Below are positions 1 to 8,211 of a DNA stretch of 18,226 bases, piece by piece. The DNA comes from an uncultured Planctomycetales bacterium (GTDB lineage: Bacteria > Planctomycetota > Planctomycetia > Pirellulales > S012-138), in contig CALJLD010000121.1 in the NCBI GenBank assembly GCA_937982665.1, positions 1-18,226 of the forward strand, read 5' to 3'. Within the stretch, counting starts at the first letter, position 1. Each line of letters opens with the position of its first letter. A program made the position numbers and the translations under genes. The notes under the pieces were generated by a model. It was given only the letters and a program-made list of their open reading frames with translations, was not told the DNA's origin and ran no database searches.

Positions 1-1
1 C

Positions 2-673
2 TCACTCGACAATGTCCGATTCCACCTGGCGTTCTTCGGGTTCGTGGTAGAAACGAATGATCCGCGAGCTGGGCGGGCAATCAAATGCCCGAAAGGTCGG
101 AGCGACAAGTTCATAGATTTTGTCCGTGTCGGCGTTGTCTTCACCACCCCAGATGAGGACATCGATACTTCCGCTGCTGTGAAACTCAAAGCCGTTGATC
201 TCGGCGATCCCACTTTCTATCAGGATGGGATCAATGGCTTCCGCAAGCAGGTCCGTTTGATCTTCGTCCTCATCCTCGGGAAAGCGTTCGCCCGGTGTTG
301 CGTACCGCAACGAAACTCGGGGCCAACCGTACGCGTAGGAATTGCGGTCCGCGACGTCATCAAGATTGATACTGGCAATGGCTTCGGCCATCGACCTGTG
401 ATAGTCGGCCACGGCCGTTTCGTAGTCGGACTCGGAAAGGCCTGTGAAGGAATCCTGGTCCGTTCCTTCGTAGTACTGGTGCGGCTCGCCCTCCGCAACA
501 TATCCGGCGGCGATGAGTCGCTGCAGCCCGCCAGAAAGTTCTTCATAAGAAAGAACCATCTTCTCGACAGAGTCGACATTGAACAGAATGCCAATCAGGT
601 TGATTGGATGTTCCTTGGTCTGCTTCCGGATGGATTTATAGATCCTGCGGTCAAGCGGAGTTGCAAATTCCAT
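2..673 (-). CDS. Acidic protein of unknown function
   Basis: I do not recognise this family. The stop codon lies at the very edge of the window, so the gene is complete. I chose the ATG at 673 (protein begins MEFATPLDRR, about 223 residues); a GTG at 724 would add 17 residues, but neither start has a good ribosome binding site. The protein has no signal peptide and no membrane helix. Residues 1-60 are helix-rich and basic (RRIYKSIRKQTK) and could be a small winged-helix-like fold, which is a guess. The middle has a strongly acidic run (EDEDED, about 133-138) and the C-terminal third alternates beta-type segments. A pair of 19-base direct repeats lies 52-97 bases upstream of the ATG. It is followed at a distance by another minus-strand gene of unknown function, with no sign of an operon. 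The reading frame is well supported; the function is unknown. Confidence 0.75.
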   Translation of the reverse strand: MEFATPLDRRIYKSIRKQTKEHPINLIGILFNVDSVEKMVLSYEELSGGLQRLIAAGYVAEGEPHQYYEGTDQDSFTGLSESDYETAVADYHRSMAEAIASINLDDVADRNSYAYGWPRVSLRYATPGERFPEDEDEDQTDLLAEAIDPILIESGIAEINGFEFHSSGSIDVLIWGGEDNADTDKIYELVAPTFRAFDCPPSSRIIRFYHEPEERQVESDIVE

Positions 674-724
674 CGTCTGCGTCCAGGGATACTGTAAGAG
701 AACGTGGATACTCCTGAGGAGCAC

Positions 725-770
725 ATCGCTGCGCGAACATCAACCGATCAAATCGCTGCGCAGACATCAA
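725..770 (-). repeat. Two imperfect 19-bp direct repeats upstream of the acidic-protein gene
   Basis: ATCGCTGCGCGAACATCAA (725-743) recurs as ATCGCTGCGCAGACATCAA (752-770), 17 of 19 positions identical, with start-to-start spacing of 27 bases. On the minus strand they lie just upstream of the gene that starts at 673, a place where an operator could sit. No convincing minus-strand -10/-35 pair was found next to them, so a regulatory role is only inferred. Confidence 0.5.
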
Positions 771-892
771 TTGACAGGTTCGCATCGCCCATCGCTATAC
801 GCACTCGATTGTAACGCCGCGGCCTGAACATTCGACAATTTACAGCGGAAGCCGGAACGACTGGTTGGTTGGTTCCCACTTCGGCTTGCGCG

Positions 893-1765
893 CTACTCTT
901 CGGCGAACCGCTCGGCCACCGCGCCGAAAGTTCGCTGCAGGAGCGTTGTTGTTCCGGCAAGGACGTTCTTGTCGGTGGTTCGCAGGTAGAGATCGAAGTC
1001 TTGATCGGTATTGGCGAACTGGATCGTGAACTGCATGCGATGCGTTTCGATGATTCGTCCGCCAAGCGGATAGACGCTCTTGGTCTCATCAGATGTGAAC
1101 TGGCCAGTGACGTTGCCGTCCTCATCGACCGAAAGCCGCAGGTCTCCGTGCCATCGCCCGTCCGCGTTGAGTTTCCATGAGCCAGCGAAGTCAGCCGGTG
1201 AGATCTCTTTCGATGTGGTGGGATCGTGCTCGTCATCTTCCGCGCTCGGCAAGGCCGAACCATCGAGCGGATAGAGTTGGGCATCGCCTAAGGAAGCCAG
1301 CTGTTGTTCGGCGTCGAAAGTCAGGTCTTCGCCGAAGCCTTCAGGCACAACCTGGCCAAGATCGAAATCAAAACGGAAACCAGGAAACAGCATCACGTTC
1401 TCGCCGTGTGCGATTGCGATATCGCGCCGCGCGGCGGCATAAGTGACGAATCGCTCGATCAAGCACACGGGGACGGGCTGCGGCTCATGCTTGCGCAATC
1501 CCCAGGTAACCAAAGCCTTGGCCCAGTTGCCCTCACTTGTCTTGATGACAATGCACGGCGTCTCAATGCGAGGACCAATGGGTTGCAACCGCGCCGCCTG
1601 GCCGGAAGTCAGCGCGGCGACAGGCTCGGCATCGCGGGCAGCTGTTTCCAGCCAGAAAGAAGTGTGCCGGTCGAAGGCATCTTCCGCCTGGGCCGATTGG
1701 CCCAGCACGAGGCTCATCAAGCTCGCGGCAAATCCCAGCAACAGCGGAGTGGAAACACGGAGCAT
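893..1765 (-). CDS. Secreted protein of unknown function with a C-terminal beta-rich domain
   Basis: The 290-residue product starts with a clear Sec signal peptide: MLR, a hydrophobic core (LLLGFAASLMSLVLG) and a likely cleavage site after AQA near residue 27. The mature N-terminal half contains regularly spaced hydrophobic strands. From about residue 193 (DFAGSWKLNADGRWHGDLRL) to the end there is a second region with the look of a small beta-barrel: FAGSWKLN opening, DEDGNVTGQF turn, and LAGTTTL near the end. This resembles lipocalin-like single-domain modules often found in secreted planctomycete proteins, but that is pattern recognition rather than a proven match. No catalytic motif is visible. 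It should act in the periplasm or outside the cell. It stands alone, with a TATGAT candidate -10 on the minus strand at 1848-1843 but no good -35. Confidence 0.8.
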   Translation of the reverse strand: MLRVSTPLLLGFAASLMSLVLGQSAQAEDAFDRHTSFWLETAARDAEPVAALTSGQAARLQPIGPRIETPCIVIKTSEGNWAKALVTWGLRKHEPQPVPVCLIERFVTYAAARRDIAIAHGENVMLFPGFRFDFDLGQVVPEGFGEDLTFDAEQQLASLGDAQLYPLDGSALPSAEDDEHDPTTSKEISPADFAGSWKLNADGRWHGDLRLSVDEDGNVTGQFTSDETKSVYPLGGRIIETHRMQFTIQFANTDQDFDLYLRTTDKNVLAGTTTLLQRTFGAVAERFAEE

Positions 1766-1874
1766 GGCACTCTCAAGCGATTGGGCAATAGTTCATGTAA
1801 CGGGAAGCGCGGAACAACCAAGGCCGCACGGTGATCGCATCTATCATAGTTACGAAGTTCGCAGCCGACACGCA

Positions 1875-2924
1875 TCAAGCGACAGCCGGCTCGCGATTTC
1901 GCTTGTGCAGGCGTTTCAGCGTTTCCGGCGATGTCTGCACGGTGACCTCATCGCCGGCAGCCAATTGGATATCCATGGCTGGGAAGAGTTCTTCCATTCC
2001 GCCACGCACATGACGAAGAAACAGCAAGTTGCGGTCCGCGGCGATCTCCGCGAGCGTGTGCCCAATCAGGTCACTTCCGGTGAAGATGGACAAGTTGGCA
2101 ACAACCACAAGTTCTTCACCAATGTAGAACGAATTCATGATCGTGCGATCGGACGAGCTTGTGGCGAACAGCGGAGCCGCTTGAGCCGCTGTGCTGAAAG
2201 CCAGCTCGATGCCGAATGCTTCCTTGATTTTGGATGCCAACTCTTGGTCGTACATGCGCAGTACCACGCGAATGCCTGGCTGCAACTTCCGGGCGTCGAG
2301 CGCCATTTCCAGGTTGGCCAGATCATCATCCGTGGCCAGGATGATGGACTTCGCCTTGGCGACGTGAAGGTCATCCAGGATTCCTTCCTCACGCCCGCCG
2401 CCAATCAGGACCGGCACGCCAGTACGTCTGGCATAGGTCAGGTTGGGATTGTCCGGATTCTTTTCCAGCGTGACAACGTCTTCCCCCAGCTTCTGCAACT
2501 GCTGAAGAATCCGCAGGCCAACGCGACCCAGCCCACACAGCACAACGTGATTGTTATAGGTCTTGCTCATTGCTCTCATCCACTCGGGACCAGTTTCATC
2601 TCGCCGGAGAACGTGATAGCTGAAGCGAATAAAGCCATCCAGAATGACCACCAGCCCCAACGGCGGTAGTAAGAAGTAGAAGGCCTGTAACACCGGATGG
2701 TCCGGGTAGGGGAGCAAGTGCTCCATAAAGATCAGGCAATAGGTAATGTACAGGCTGCGGCCGTACCCCAGTGGTTGCCCCGCCTCGTCTCGTCCCCACT
2801 CGTGAAAGGCAAAGCTGCCTGCGGCCAACAGCACCACCAACAAGCCCCCCAGCGGCAAGAACCGAATGATCGGTCGCCGCAAGTAATGAAGATTCGCGCG
2901 CAGCCGGCGAAACCAGTTCTTCAT
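1875..2924 (-). CDS. Two-TM membrane protein with RCK (TrkA-N/TrkA-C) NAD-binding module, channel-like
   Basis: The 349-residue protein has the layout of prokaryotic two-helix RCK potassium channels. There are a first membrane helix (about 21-40), a short re-entrant-like segment (about 57-80), a second helix (about 81-105) and then a TrkA-N Rossmann domain with GLGRVGLR at 131-138 and the acidic residue E154 at the end of the second strand, as expected for NAD(H) binding. A TrkA-C-like ligand domain follows from about 265 to 345. What is missing is the filter: the segment where T-V-G-Y-G-D should stand reads LIFMEHLLPYPDHPVLQ. The RCK half therefore suggests nucleotide-gated ion flux, but the pore cannot be called potassium-selective from sequence. 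It may be a divergent channel, like the CASTOR/POLLUX group that also lacks the canonical filter, or a membrane sensor. The start is ATG with no clear ribosome binding site. Confidence 0.88.
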   Translation of the reverse strand: MKNWFRRLRANLHYLRRPIIRFLPLGGLLVVLLAAGSFAFHEWGRDEAGQPLGYGRSLYITYCLIFMEHLLPYPDHPVLQAFYFLLPPLGLVVILDGFIRFSYHVLRRDETGPEWMRAMSKTYNNHVVLCGLGRVGLRILQQLQKLGEDVVTLEKNPDNPNLTYARRTGVPVLIGGGREEGILDDLHVAKAKSIILATDDDLANLEMALDARKLQPGIRVVLRMYDQELASKIKEAFGIELAFSTAAQAAPLFATSSSDRTIMNSFYIGEELVVVANLSIFTGSDLIGHTLAEIAADRNLLFLRHVRGGMEELFPAMDIQLAAGDEVTVQTSPETLKRLHKRNREPAVA

Positions 2925-3023
2925 TGCGAAAGCTTGGCGCTAAGGATTAGCACGGACGAGAAGCCGCGCCGTTCGCCATGGCATCACGAACTCAGGCGGC
3001 CCGAGCCCGATATCTTAGCAACT

Positions 3024-4118
3024 TCAGGACGATTCGCGCTTAAGCGGAATAGGCTTTTGCGGCCACTGCGCGCCAGGCGGGAATGTCGAGCCCCCTGAGT
3101 GCGCGCTCACCGGCGAAGTCCGCAGCGGCTGCGAGCCCGGCGTTGTGCCGTTCGCTTCGCCGGAACCCTGGGAATTGGCTGCGTTGGGAAACGCTAACTG
3201 GCTGGATCCACCGCCAGAAGGAGAGTTACTCGCCGCTGAAGAATCACCAACCGAATTGTTAAGCGGCGCGTTCTGTCGCGCGAAGTTATTCCCGGGCACC
3301 AGCGTGTAAGGCCAGGCTCGACCGGAGTTTCCGGCGTTTGTCCCAACGGTGCCGCCGGGCATTACTGTATTCGCTTGCGAATCCGTGATGACAGGCACGG
3401 ACAAATCCGTTGACCGCCCAGCCTGCCCTGGCGAAACGCCTCTGGGATCTGGCTGAGCGGCATTCGGCAAACTCGTCCCCGCTTGTGCGTCAGTGTTGTT
3501 TTGCAATGAGTGCGAGTTGCTTCCGCCGGATGTTCCACGATTGATCGGCACCATCGGTCGGGCTTGTCCGCTGGCGTTTGGCGAGAAAGCCCCACCGCTG
3601 CCCGCGCTTTGAGCGCCGGTCAGGTTTGGGTTCAGGGTATCGTTGATCGGGTTTTGCGGCCGAGTATCGATGGGCCTTTGCGTTGTTACGCCCGCGCCAT
3701 TTTGCTGGTTGCCGCTTTGGGGATTGTCTTGAACGGTGTTTTGGCTGGAACCGCCGGGGTAGGTCGTGGGTGGGTTTGCTGCGGGCGGATTGGTGTTGGG
3801 AGTGATGTTTGCCGAAGGGCCGTAGTACTTTTCATACAGCGCCTGCATCTCGGCTTCCGAAAGTTCATCGTCAGCCGCAGTGGGTTGACCGCCGTACGTG
3901 TAAGACTGCCCCGGCGGCGTGTAACCGTTTTGCTGAGATTGCAGGAAGGGGTTGGCCGGCGTCGGGCTTTGCACGCCGGGCGAGACAACCGGTGGTTGAT
4001 ACATCTGGTCAGCAGGATCAGCGAAAGTCTGCGGCCGCGCGCAGCCGATGACACACATCGCAAACAATGCGGCCAAGTGCGTCAGGCGCGGAAGTCGATT
4101 TGCCGAATACCGAATCAT
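3024..4118 (-). CDS. Low-complexity Gln/Asn/Pro/Gly/Ser-rich lipoprotein
   Basis: I chose the ATG at 4118 because it opens a proper lipoprotein signal: MIRYSANRLPRL, a hydrophobic core and a lipobox ending VIGC, so the mature protein should begin with a lipidated cysteine. The open frame continues 41 codons upstream to 4241, but that part has no signal-like character. The 364-residue product is almost wholly disordered in appearance, with many Q, N, P, G, S and T residues. The only segment with helical character is DDELSEAEMQALYEKYYG early in the mature chain. No enzymatic motif is present. It probably sits on a membrane facing the periplasm as a spacer, stalk or envelope component. It is transcribed divergently from rsmE. 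The family is not recognised, and low complexity would make homology searches unreliable. Confidence 0.75.
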   Translation of the reverse strand: MIRYSANRLPRLTHLAALFAMCVIGCARPQTFADPADQMYQPPVVSPGVQSPTPANPFLQSQQNGYTPPGQSYTYGGQPTAADDELSEAEMQALYEKYYGPSANITPNTNPPAANPPTTYPGGSSQNTVQDNPQSGNQQNGAGVTTQRPIDTRPQNPINDTLNPNLTGAQSAGSGGAFSPNASGQARPMVPINRGTSGGSNSHSLQNNTDAQAGTSLPNAAQPDPRGVSPGQAGRSTDLSVPVITDSQANTVMPGGTVGTNAGNSGRAWPYTLVPGNNFARQNAPLNNSVGDSSAASNSPSGGGSSQLAFPNAANSQGSGEANGTTPGSQPLRTSPVSAHSGGSTFPPGAQWPQKPIPLKRESS

Positions 4119-4196
4119 GAATCTGCTGAGACTGCGTTTTCCTGCTGCGTAAGTTCCGTGGAGCGCGAAGGGGCAACAGCCCAACGCACAAAAGGC

Positions 4197-4215
4197 CCGA
4201 GGAACCATACCTCGG
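4197..4215. other. Perfect 6-bp hairpin in the divergent lipoprotein/rsmE spacer
   Basis: CCGAGG, a 7-base loop and CCTCGG form a perfect stem at 4197-4215. On the minus strand it is followed by GCCTTTTG, so it has a weak terminator or attenuator look, about 80 bases upstream of the lipoprotein start. The rest of the 238-base spacer holds a possible -10 for rsmE (TACAAT, 4286-4291) but no good -35 partner. Confidence 0.35.
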
Positions 4216-4356
4216 CTTTCGCGCAGGTCAAATCTGCACACGCGGAATCAGGCAGGATTCGCCTGCGTCCAATCGTTGCACGGGCTACAATCGCTACAAC
4301 GCTGCGAGTTTCTCGTTGCAACCTTCACGTGATCTTGCTCTTTGCCATCGGCTGCC

Positions 4357-5106
4357 ATGACCCAACGCTATTTCTCGCGGCAACCGGTTGTTGGGCCAAG
4401 TGTCGAGTTGCAGGGGGATGAAGCCCGACACCTTTCGCGCGTGATGCGGGCCCAGCCAGGAGATGAGACGATTGTCTTTGACGGGAGCGGCGCGGAGTTC
4501 CGTTGTGAAATCACCGACGTCCAGCGCAACTCCGTACAACTCTCTGTGCTTGAACGTCGCGAGATTGACCGCGAGTCGCCGATCGCGTTAACCCTGGCCG
4601 TTTCGCTTCCAAAAGGTGACCGTCAGCGTTGGCTTGTGGAGAAGTTGACGGAGCTCGGCGTAACGTGCCTACAACCGCTGAAGACAGAGCGGAGCGTCGC
4701 GCAGCCTTCGGACAATGCGTTGGAGCGTTTGCGGCGCGCCGTGATCGAAGCGAGCAAACAATGTGGGCGAAACCGGCTGATGGATGTTGCCGAGGCCATG
4801 CCCTGGCCGGAGTTTGTTTCGCAAGCGGAAGAGAATAATGGCACGCTGCGAATTGTGGCCGATCCGAGCGGAACAGCGCAAGCTTGCGATTTGCTTCCAC
4901 ATGACACGGCTCAACAGCGCGAGATAGAACGACCTCGCGAGATCATCGGCGCCATCGGTCCCGAAGGCGGATTCTCGCCAGAAGAGCTAGATATCGCGCG
5001 CAGCCAAGGTTGGCAGATTATGAACTTGGGCGAACGAATCCTTCGCGTGGAAACTGCGGCCGTTGCAATCGCGAGTGTTGTTGCAATGCAGCCGCGGCAC
5101 AAATGA
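4357..5106 (+). CDS. rsmE: 16S rRNA (uracil-1498-N3)-methyltransferase RsmE
   Basis: RsmE uses S-adenosylmethionine to methylate N3 of U1498 of 16S rRNA in the assembled small subunit. The 249-residue protein matches the usual family length. The N-terminal PUA-like RNA-binding domain (about 1-70) includes DEARHLSRVMR. The SPOUT methyltransferase domain follows, with the family signatures SLPKGDR (83-89), EKLTELGV (95-102), EASKQCGR (131-138), IGPEGGFSPEEL (200-211) and LGERILRVETA (224-234); the last two form the knotted cofactor site. I chose the ATG at 4357 because the protein then begins MTQRYFSRQP like other RsmE proteins; a TTG five codons upstream (4342) is also in frame. No strong ribosome binding site is visible. 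The next gene on the same strand starts 88 bases later and is functionally unrelated, so co-transcription is possible but not implied. Confidence 0.95.
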   Translation: MTQRYFSRQPVVGPSVELQGDEARHLSRVMRAQPGDETIVFDGSGAEFRCEITDVQRNSVQLSVLERREIDRESPIALTLAVSLPKGDRQRWLVEKLTELGVTCLQPLKTERSVAQPSDNALERLRRAVIEASKQCGRNRLMDVAEAMPWPEFVSQAEENNGTLRIVADPSGTAQACDLLPHDTAQQREIERPREIIGAIGPEGGFSPEELDIARSQGWQIMNLGERILRVETAAVAIASVVAMQPRHK

Positions 5107-5194
5107 TCGTGTCGAAACATCCGTGGTCGAGTGCCACTTGTTCAACTAAATTATACGCATTCCGCCACATCTCTTTGGTCGATTTCTCCTCCGC

Positions 5195-7855
5195 ATGTCC
5201 GACGCGAATATTCAAGATTTCGAGAAGCTGGGTGTCTTCTACCTGGGCCGTATCCACGATATGTCGGCCGGACAGACCAGTCATGATCCTTTGTTGTATG
5301 ACGCCAAGGATTTGACCACGCATGGTGTGTGCGTCGGCATGACGGGCAGCGGCAAGACCGGCTTGTGCATTTCACTGTTGGAAGAAGCGGCCATCGATGG
5401 CGTTCCGGCCATTGCGATTGATCCCAAAGGTGATCTCGCCAATTTGTATCTCACCTTCCCAGAGTTACGGCCGGAGGACTTCCGCCCTTGGATTGATGAA
5501 AGCGCCGCAGCCCGCAAAGGCGTCACGCCGGACGAGTTCGCGCAGCAGACGGCCGAACTGTGGCGGAACGGCCTGGCCGAATGGGATCAGGATGGCGATC
5601 GCATTACGCGGCTGAAAGAAGCAGTCGATCTCGGCTTGTACACGCCAGGCAGTACGGCCGGCCGCCCGATCTCGGTGCTGCGCAGCTTTGATGCTCCGCC
5701 GCCGGAGCTGTTGGATGATACCGACGCGATCCGCGAACGCGTGGCTTCCGCAGCTTCCGGATTGCTGGCGCTGTTGGATATCGATGCCGATCCGGTCAAC
5801 AGTCGCGAGCACATCTTGATCTCCAACTTGCTGGAGCATGCCTGGCGGGCGGGCAAAAACCTCAGCCTGGCCGACTTGATTCGCGGCATTCAAGAGCCGC
5901 CGTTCGACAAACTCGGCGTTATCGATATCGAGACGTTCTTCTCGTCCAAGGATCGGTTGGCACTGTCACTGCGGCTCAACAACTTGTTGGCATCGCCGGC
6001 GTTTGCCACCTGGATGGAAGGTGATCCGCTGGACGTGCAACGCTTGCTCTACACGGCCGAAGGCAAGCCGCGGCTCTCGATCCTCTCGATCGCGCATCTT
6101 TCGGAAGCCGAGCGGATGTTCTTTGTGACTATGCTGCTCAACGAAGTTGTCGCCTGGGTGCGGCGTCAGCCTGGCACCAGCAGCCTGAGGGCATTGCTCT
6201 ACATGGACGAAGTCTTTGGTTACTTTCCGCCCACGGCTAATCCGCCGTCGAAGAAGCCGATGCTTACGCTGCTCAAGCAAGCGCGAGCTTTCGGCGTTGG
6301 CGTTTTGCTGGCCACGCAGAATCCCGTCGACTTGGATTACAAAGGTCTTTCCAACACCGGCACATGGTTCCTCGGCCGCTTGCAGACGGAGCGAGACAAA
6401 GCTCGCGTACTGGAAGGTCTGGAAGGTGCGTCGGCTTCCGCCGGGGCCAAGTTCAACCGTGGTCAGATGGAAGCTACCCTCGCCGGGTTGGGCCAACGCG
6501 TGTTCCTGATGAACAACGTGCACGAGGATGCGCCGGCCGTGTTCAAGACGCGTTGGGCGCTGTCGTATTTGGCCGGGCCGTTGACGCGGACGCAGATTCA
6601 GAAGTTGGTAGGTGATGAGGAGGAACGCGAAGAGGGAGAAGGGGAAAGGGAAAAGGGGAAAGGGGACGCGCAGAGCGATAGTAAAGCTGCCGCGAACGCC
6701 AGCGTTGATCAGAGTTCTGAAGGTTCTGCTCAGGCAAGTAGCTCTTCGCCGGAAGATGATCTGTTTGCCGATTTGACGCCGGTCGGCGGAACGCCATCGA
6801 AATTGACACCACGATCAACCTCATCGCGATCGGTGTCGCCGCCTGCAAAGACACCCACAACACAATCGAGCGAGCCGAAGGAATCCACTTCCGGAGATAA
6901 TCGCCCCATCCTTTCATCCGGTTTGGAAGAGCGCTTCCTGGCGCTAAAGGACGGCTCCGGCATCGGTGACGTGTTGTATCGGCCGGCGCTGTTGGCCACA
7001 GCCAAGCTGCACTACGTTCGCGCTAGTTACTTTGTGGATCATTGGGAAACGAAGAGTTACTTCGGCCCTCTCGATCCCGACTCCAGCGCGGCCGATCTGT
7101 GGAGTGCCATCAAGCCGTGGTCCGGCGAATTCCCGCAAGCTGCCGATCCGACCGCGACAGGAGCGACTTACGGCCCTTTGCCATCGGCGGTTGAGAACAA
7201 GCGAGCGCAAGCTTCCTGCGAGCGATCTTTGAAGGACACGCTCTATCGTGCGGAGCGACTCAAGATCTTTCGTTCGCGCGAGTGGAAAGCGAACTCCACG
7301 CCGCGTGAGACCGAAGCCGAGTTTCGCATTCGTTTGCGGCAGCTGGCGTTTGAACATCGGGACGAAGAACTGGAAAAACTGCGCGATGATTACGCCGACA
7401 AATTCGCGCGGCTGAAGAAGCGCATCGCCAATGCGCAAGCCCGCGTTCGCCGTGAAGAGGCCCAATACCGGGAGAAGAAAGCCGACTCGGCGATCTCCAT
7501 CGGTTCCTCAATTCTGGGAGCCATCTTCGGGCGCAAATGGGGGAGTCGCACAAACGTCAGCAAGGCTAGCACCTCCATGCGGAAGGTCAACCAGGCCGCC
7601 GGAGAACGCAGTGACGTGCAGCAGGCCGAGGAAAAGCTGGAAGACCTGGAACAGGAACTCAAAGCCACGGAAGCCGAACTCAAAGCGGAAACCGCACGCA
7701 TTCAGGCGGAATCGGCCAGCGAAGACAAACCACTGAAGACCATCGCCTTGCCGCCGAGAAAGTCGGAAATTGTCATCGACGAGCTTGTATTGGTCTGGAC
7801 GCCCTGGCGAACGGATGAATCGGGAGCCCTGCGGCCGGCGTTTGTGGTGGAATAG
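5195..7855 (+). CDS. HerA/FtsK-like P-loop ATPase with acidic linker and coiled-coil tail
   Basis: This 886-residue protein has an N-terminal ATPase of the HerA/VirB4/FtsK type (COG0433-like). Walker A is GMTGSGKT at 48-55, followed by AIDPKGDLANLY (74-85). Walker B is ALLYMDE with D338-E339, a polar sensor segment follows (LLATQNPVDLD, 371-381), and R395/R400 in GRLQTER are candidate arginine fingers. Family members are hexameric motors that move DNA or peptides. Residues about 474-490 form a charged linker (EEEREEGEGEREKGKG) and about 491-590 a Ser/Thr/Pro-rich disordered stretch. A globular segment follows (about 600-700), then a long coiled coil (about 700-845) interrupted by a small Gly/Ile-rich stretch (SIGSSILGAIFG). 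No nuclease partner (NurA, SIR2 or DUF4297-like) lies next to it, so its substrate is unknown. The start is ATG, with a possible TATACG -10 at 5152-5157. Confidence 0.88.
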   Translation: MSDANIQDFEKLGVFYLGRIHDMSAGQTSHDPLLYDAKDLTTHGVCVGMTGSGKTGLCISLLEEAAIDGVPAIAIDPKGDLANLYLTFPELRPEDFRPWIDESAAARKGVTPDEFAQQTAELWRNGLAEWDQDGDRITRLKEAVDLGLYTPGSTAGRPISVLRSFDAPPPELLDDTDAIRERVASAASGLLALLDIDADPVNSREHILISNLLEHAWRAGKNLSLADLIRGIQEPPFDKLGVIDIETFFSSKDRLALSLRLNNLLASPAFATWMEGDPLDVQRLLYTAEGKPRLSILSIAHLSEAERMFFVTMLLNEVVAWVRRQPGTSSLRALLYMDEVFGYFPPTANPPSKKPMLTLLKQARAFGVGVLLATQNPVDLDYKGLSNTGTWFLGRLQTERDKARVLEGLEGASASAGAKFNRGQMEATLAGLGQRVFLMNNVHEDAPAVFKTRWALSYLAGPLTRTQIQKLVGDEEEREEGEGEREKGKGDAQSDSKAAANASVDQSSEGSAQASSSSPEDDLFADLTPVGGTPSKLTPRSTSSRSVSPPAKTPTTQSSEPKESTSGDNRPILSSGLEERFLALKDGSGIGDVLYRPALLATAKLHYVRASYFVDHWETKSYFGPLDPDSSAADLWSAIKPWSGEFPQAADPTATGATYGPLPSAVENKRAQASCERSLKDTLYRAERLKIFRSREWKANSTPRETEAEFRIRLRQLAFEHRDEELEKLRDDYADKFARLKKRIANAQARVRREEAQYREKKADSAISIGSSILGAIFGRKWGSRTNVSKASTSMRKVNQAAGERSDVQQAEEKLEDLEQELKATEAELKAETARIQAESASEDKPLKTIALPPRKSEIVIDELVLVWTPWRTDESGALRPAFVVE
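6629..6666 (+). repeat. 38-base uninterrupted purine tract inside the ATPase gene
   Basis: All bases from 6629 to 6666 are A or G, arranged as G-runs of 3-4 and A-runs of 2-4, giving near mirror symmetry around 6652. In frame it encodes the acidic/basic linker EEGEGEREKGKG between the ATPase and the disordered region. Such tracts can form triplex (H-DNA) and are prone to length changes. Its codon content differs from the flanking domains. Confidence 0.85.
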
Positions 7856-8211
7856 TGCCGGGACGGAAACGGCCCTGGAGCTGATTGGGGGGCTGGTTGG
7901 CGAGCTGATTGACTGTGGAAAACGCGTTGATCTGCCGTGTCTGCCCCCTCTTTGCCGGCTATGAGGAATCCACATATGCCGGTTGGTTGATTTGGGGCGG
8001 CCAGATTGCTCGGCGGGGGCCCAAGGACGGGTGGTTCCTTCAGAGCTATTGCTTGACCCTGCGGGAATGGCCTAACTATACTGCATGGCTGACCTTTCGG
8101 CCGATTTCCGGTCCGGAGGATCCATGTCTTTGGGCTGGGAGCCCGGTTCCCAAAAGCGGCACGGACGCGCGGCGGAGAAATCCCCTCTAACCGCAAAACA
8201 CAAGGTCTCTC
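7856..8211. other. Intergenic spacer with promoter, no credible gene
   Basis: This 356-base spacer follows the ATPase gene. It holds a 10-base direct repeat GAGCTGATTG at 7878-7887 and 7902-7911, and the sigma-70 promoter listed separately at 8053-8082. A 93-codon open frame (7909-8190) crosses the promoter and looks non-coding. No clear terminator hairpin with a T-run was found after the ATPase stop codon. Confidence 0.6.
8053..8082 (+). promoter_or_regulatory. Sigma-70-type promoter for the 285-residue secreted protein
   Basis: TTGACC (8053-8058, 5 of 6 matches to TTGACA) and TATACT (8077-8082, 5 of 6 matches to TATAAT) are separated by 18 bases. This is the best promoter in the window. 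Transcription would start near 8089, leaving an untranslated leader of roughly 120 bases before the ATG at 8212. Confidence 0.7.

Noticed and set aside
771..801. TTGACA and TATACG on the plus strand as a promoter
   Set aside because: The spacing is 19 bases and no plus-strand gene follows; it would read antisense into the secreted-protein gene. An antisense RNA cannot be excluded.
1443..2669. 408-codon plus-strand open frame
   Set aside because: It lies opposite the 290-residue secreted protein and the RCK protein, both of which have clear domain signals on the minus strand. Its own translation is basic, low in domain character and typical of an antisense shadow.
3510..4421. 303-codon plus-strand frame opposite the lipoprotein gene
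   Set aside because: It crosses the lipoprotein signal and the rsmE start and is rich in Arg and Cys without any domain. The minus-strand lipobox makes the other strand the coding one.
7909..8190. 93-codon plus-strand frame before the secreted-protein gene
   Set aside because: It covers the sigma-70 promoter at 8053-8082, has no recognisable motif and no good ribosome binding site.
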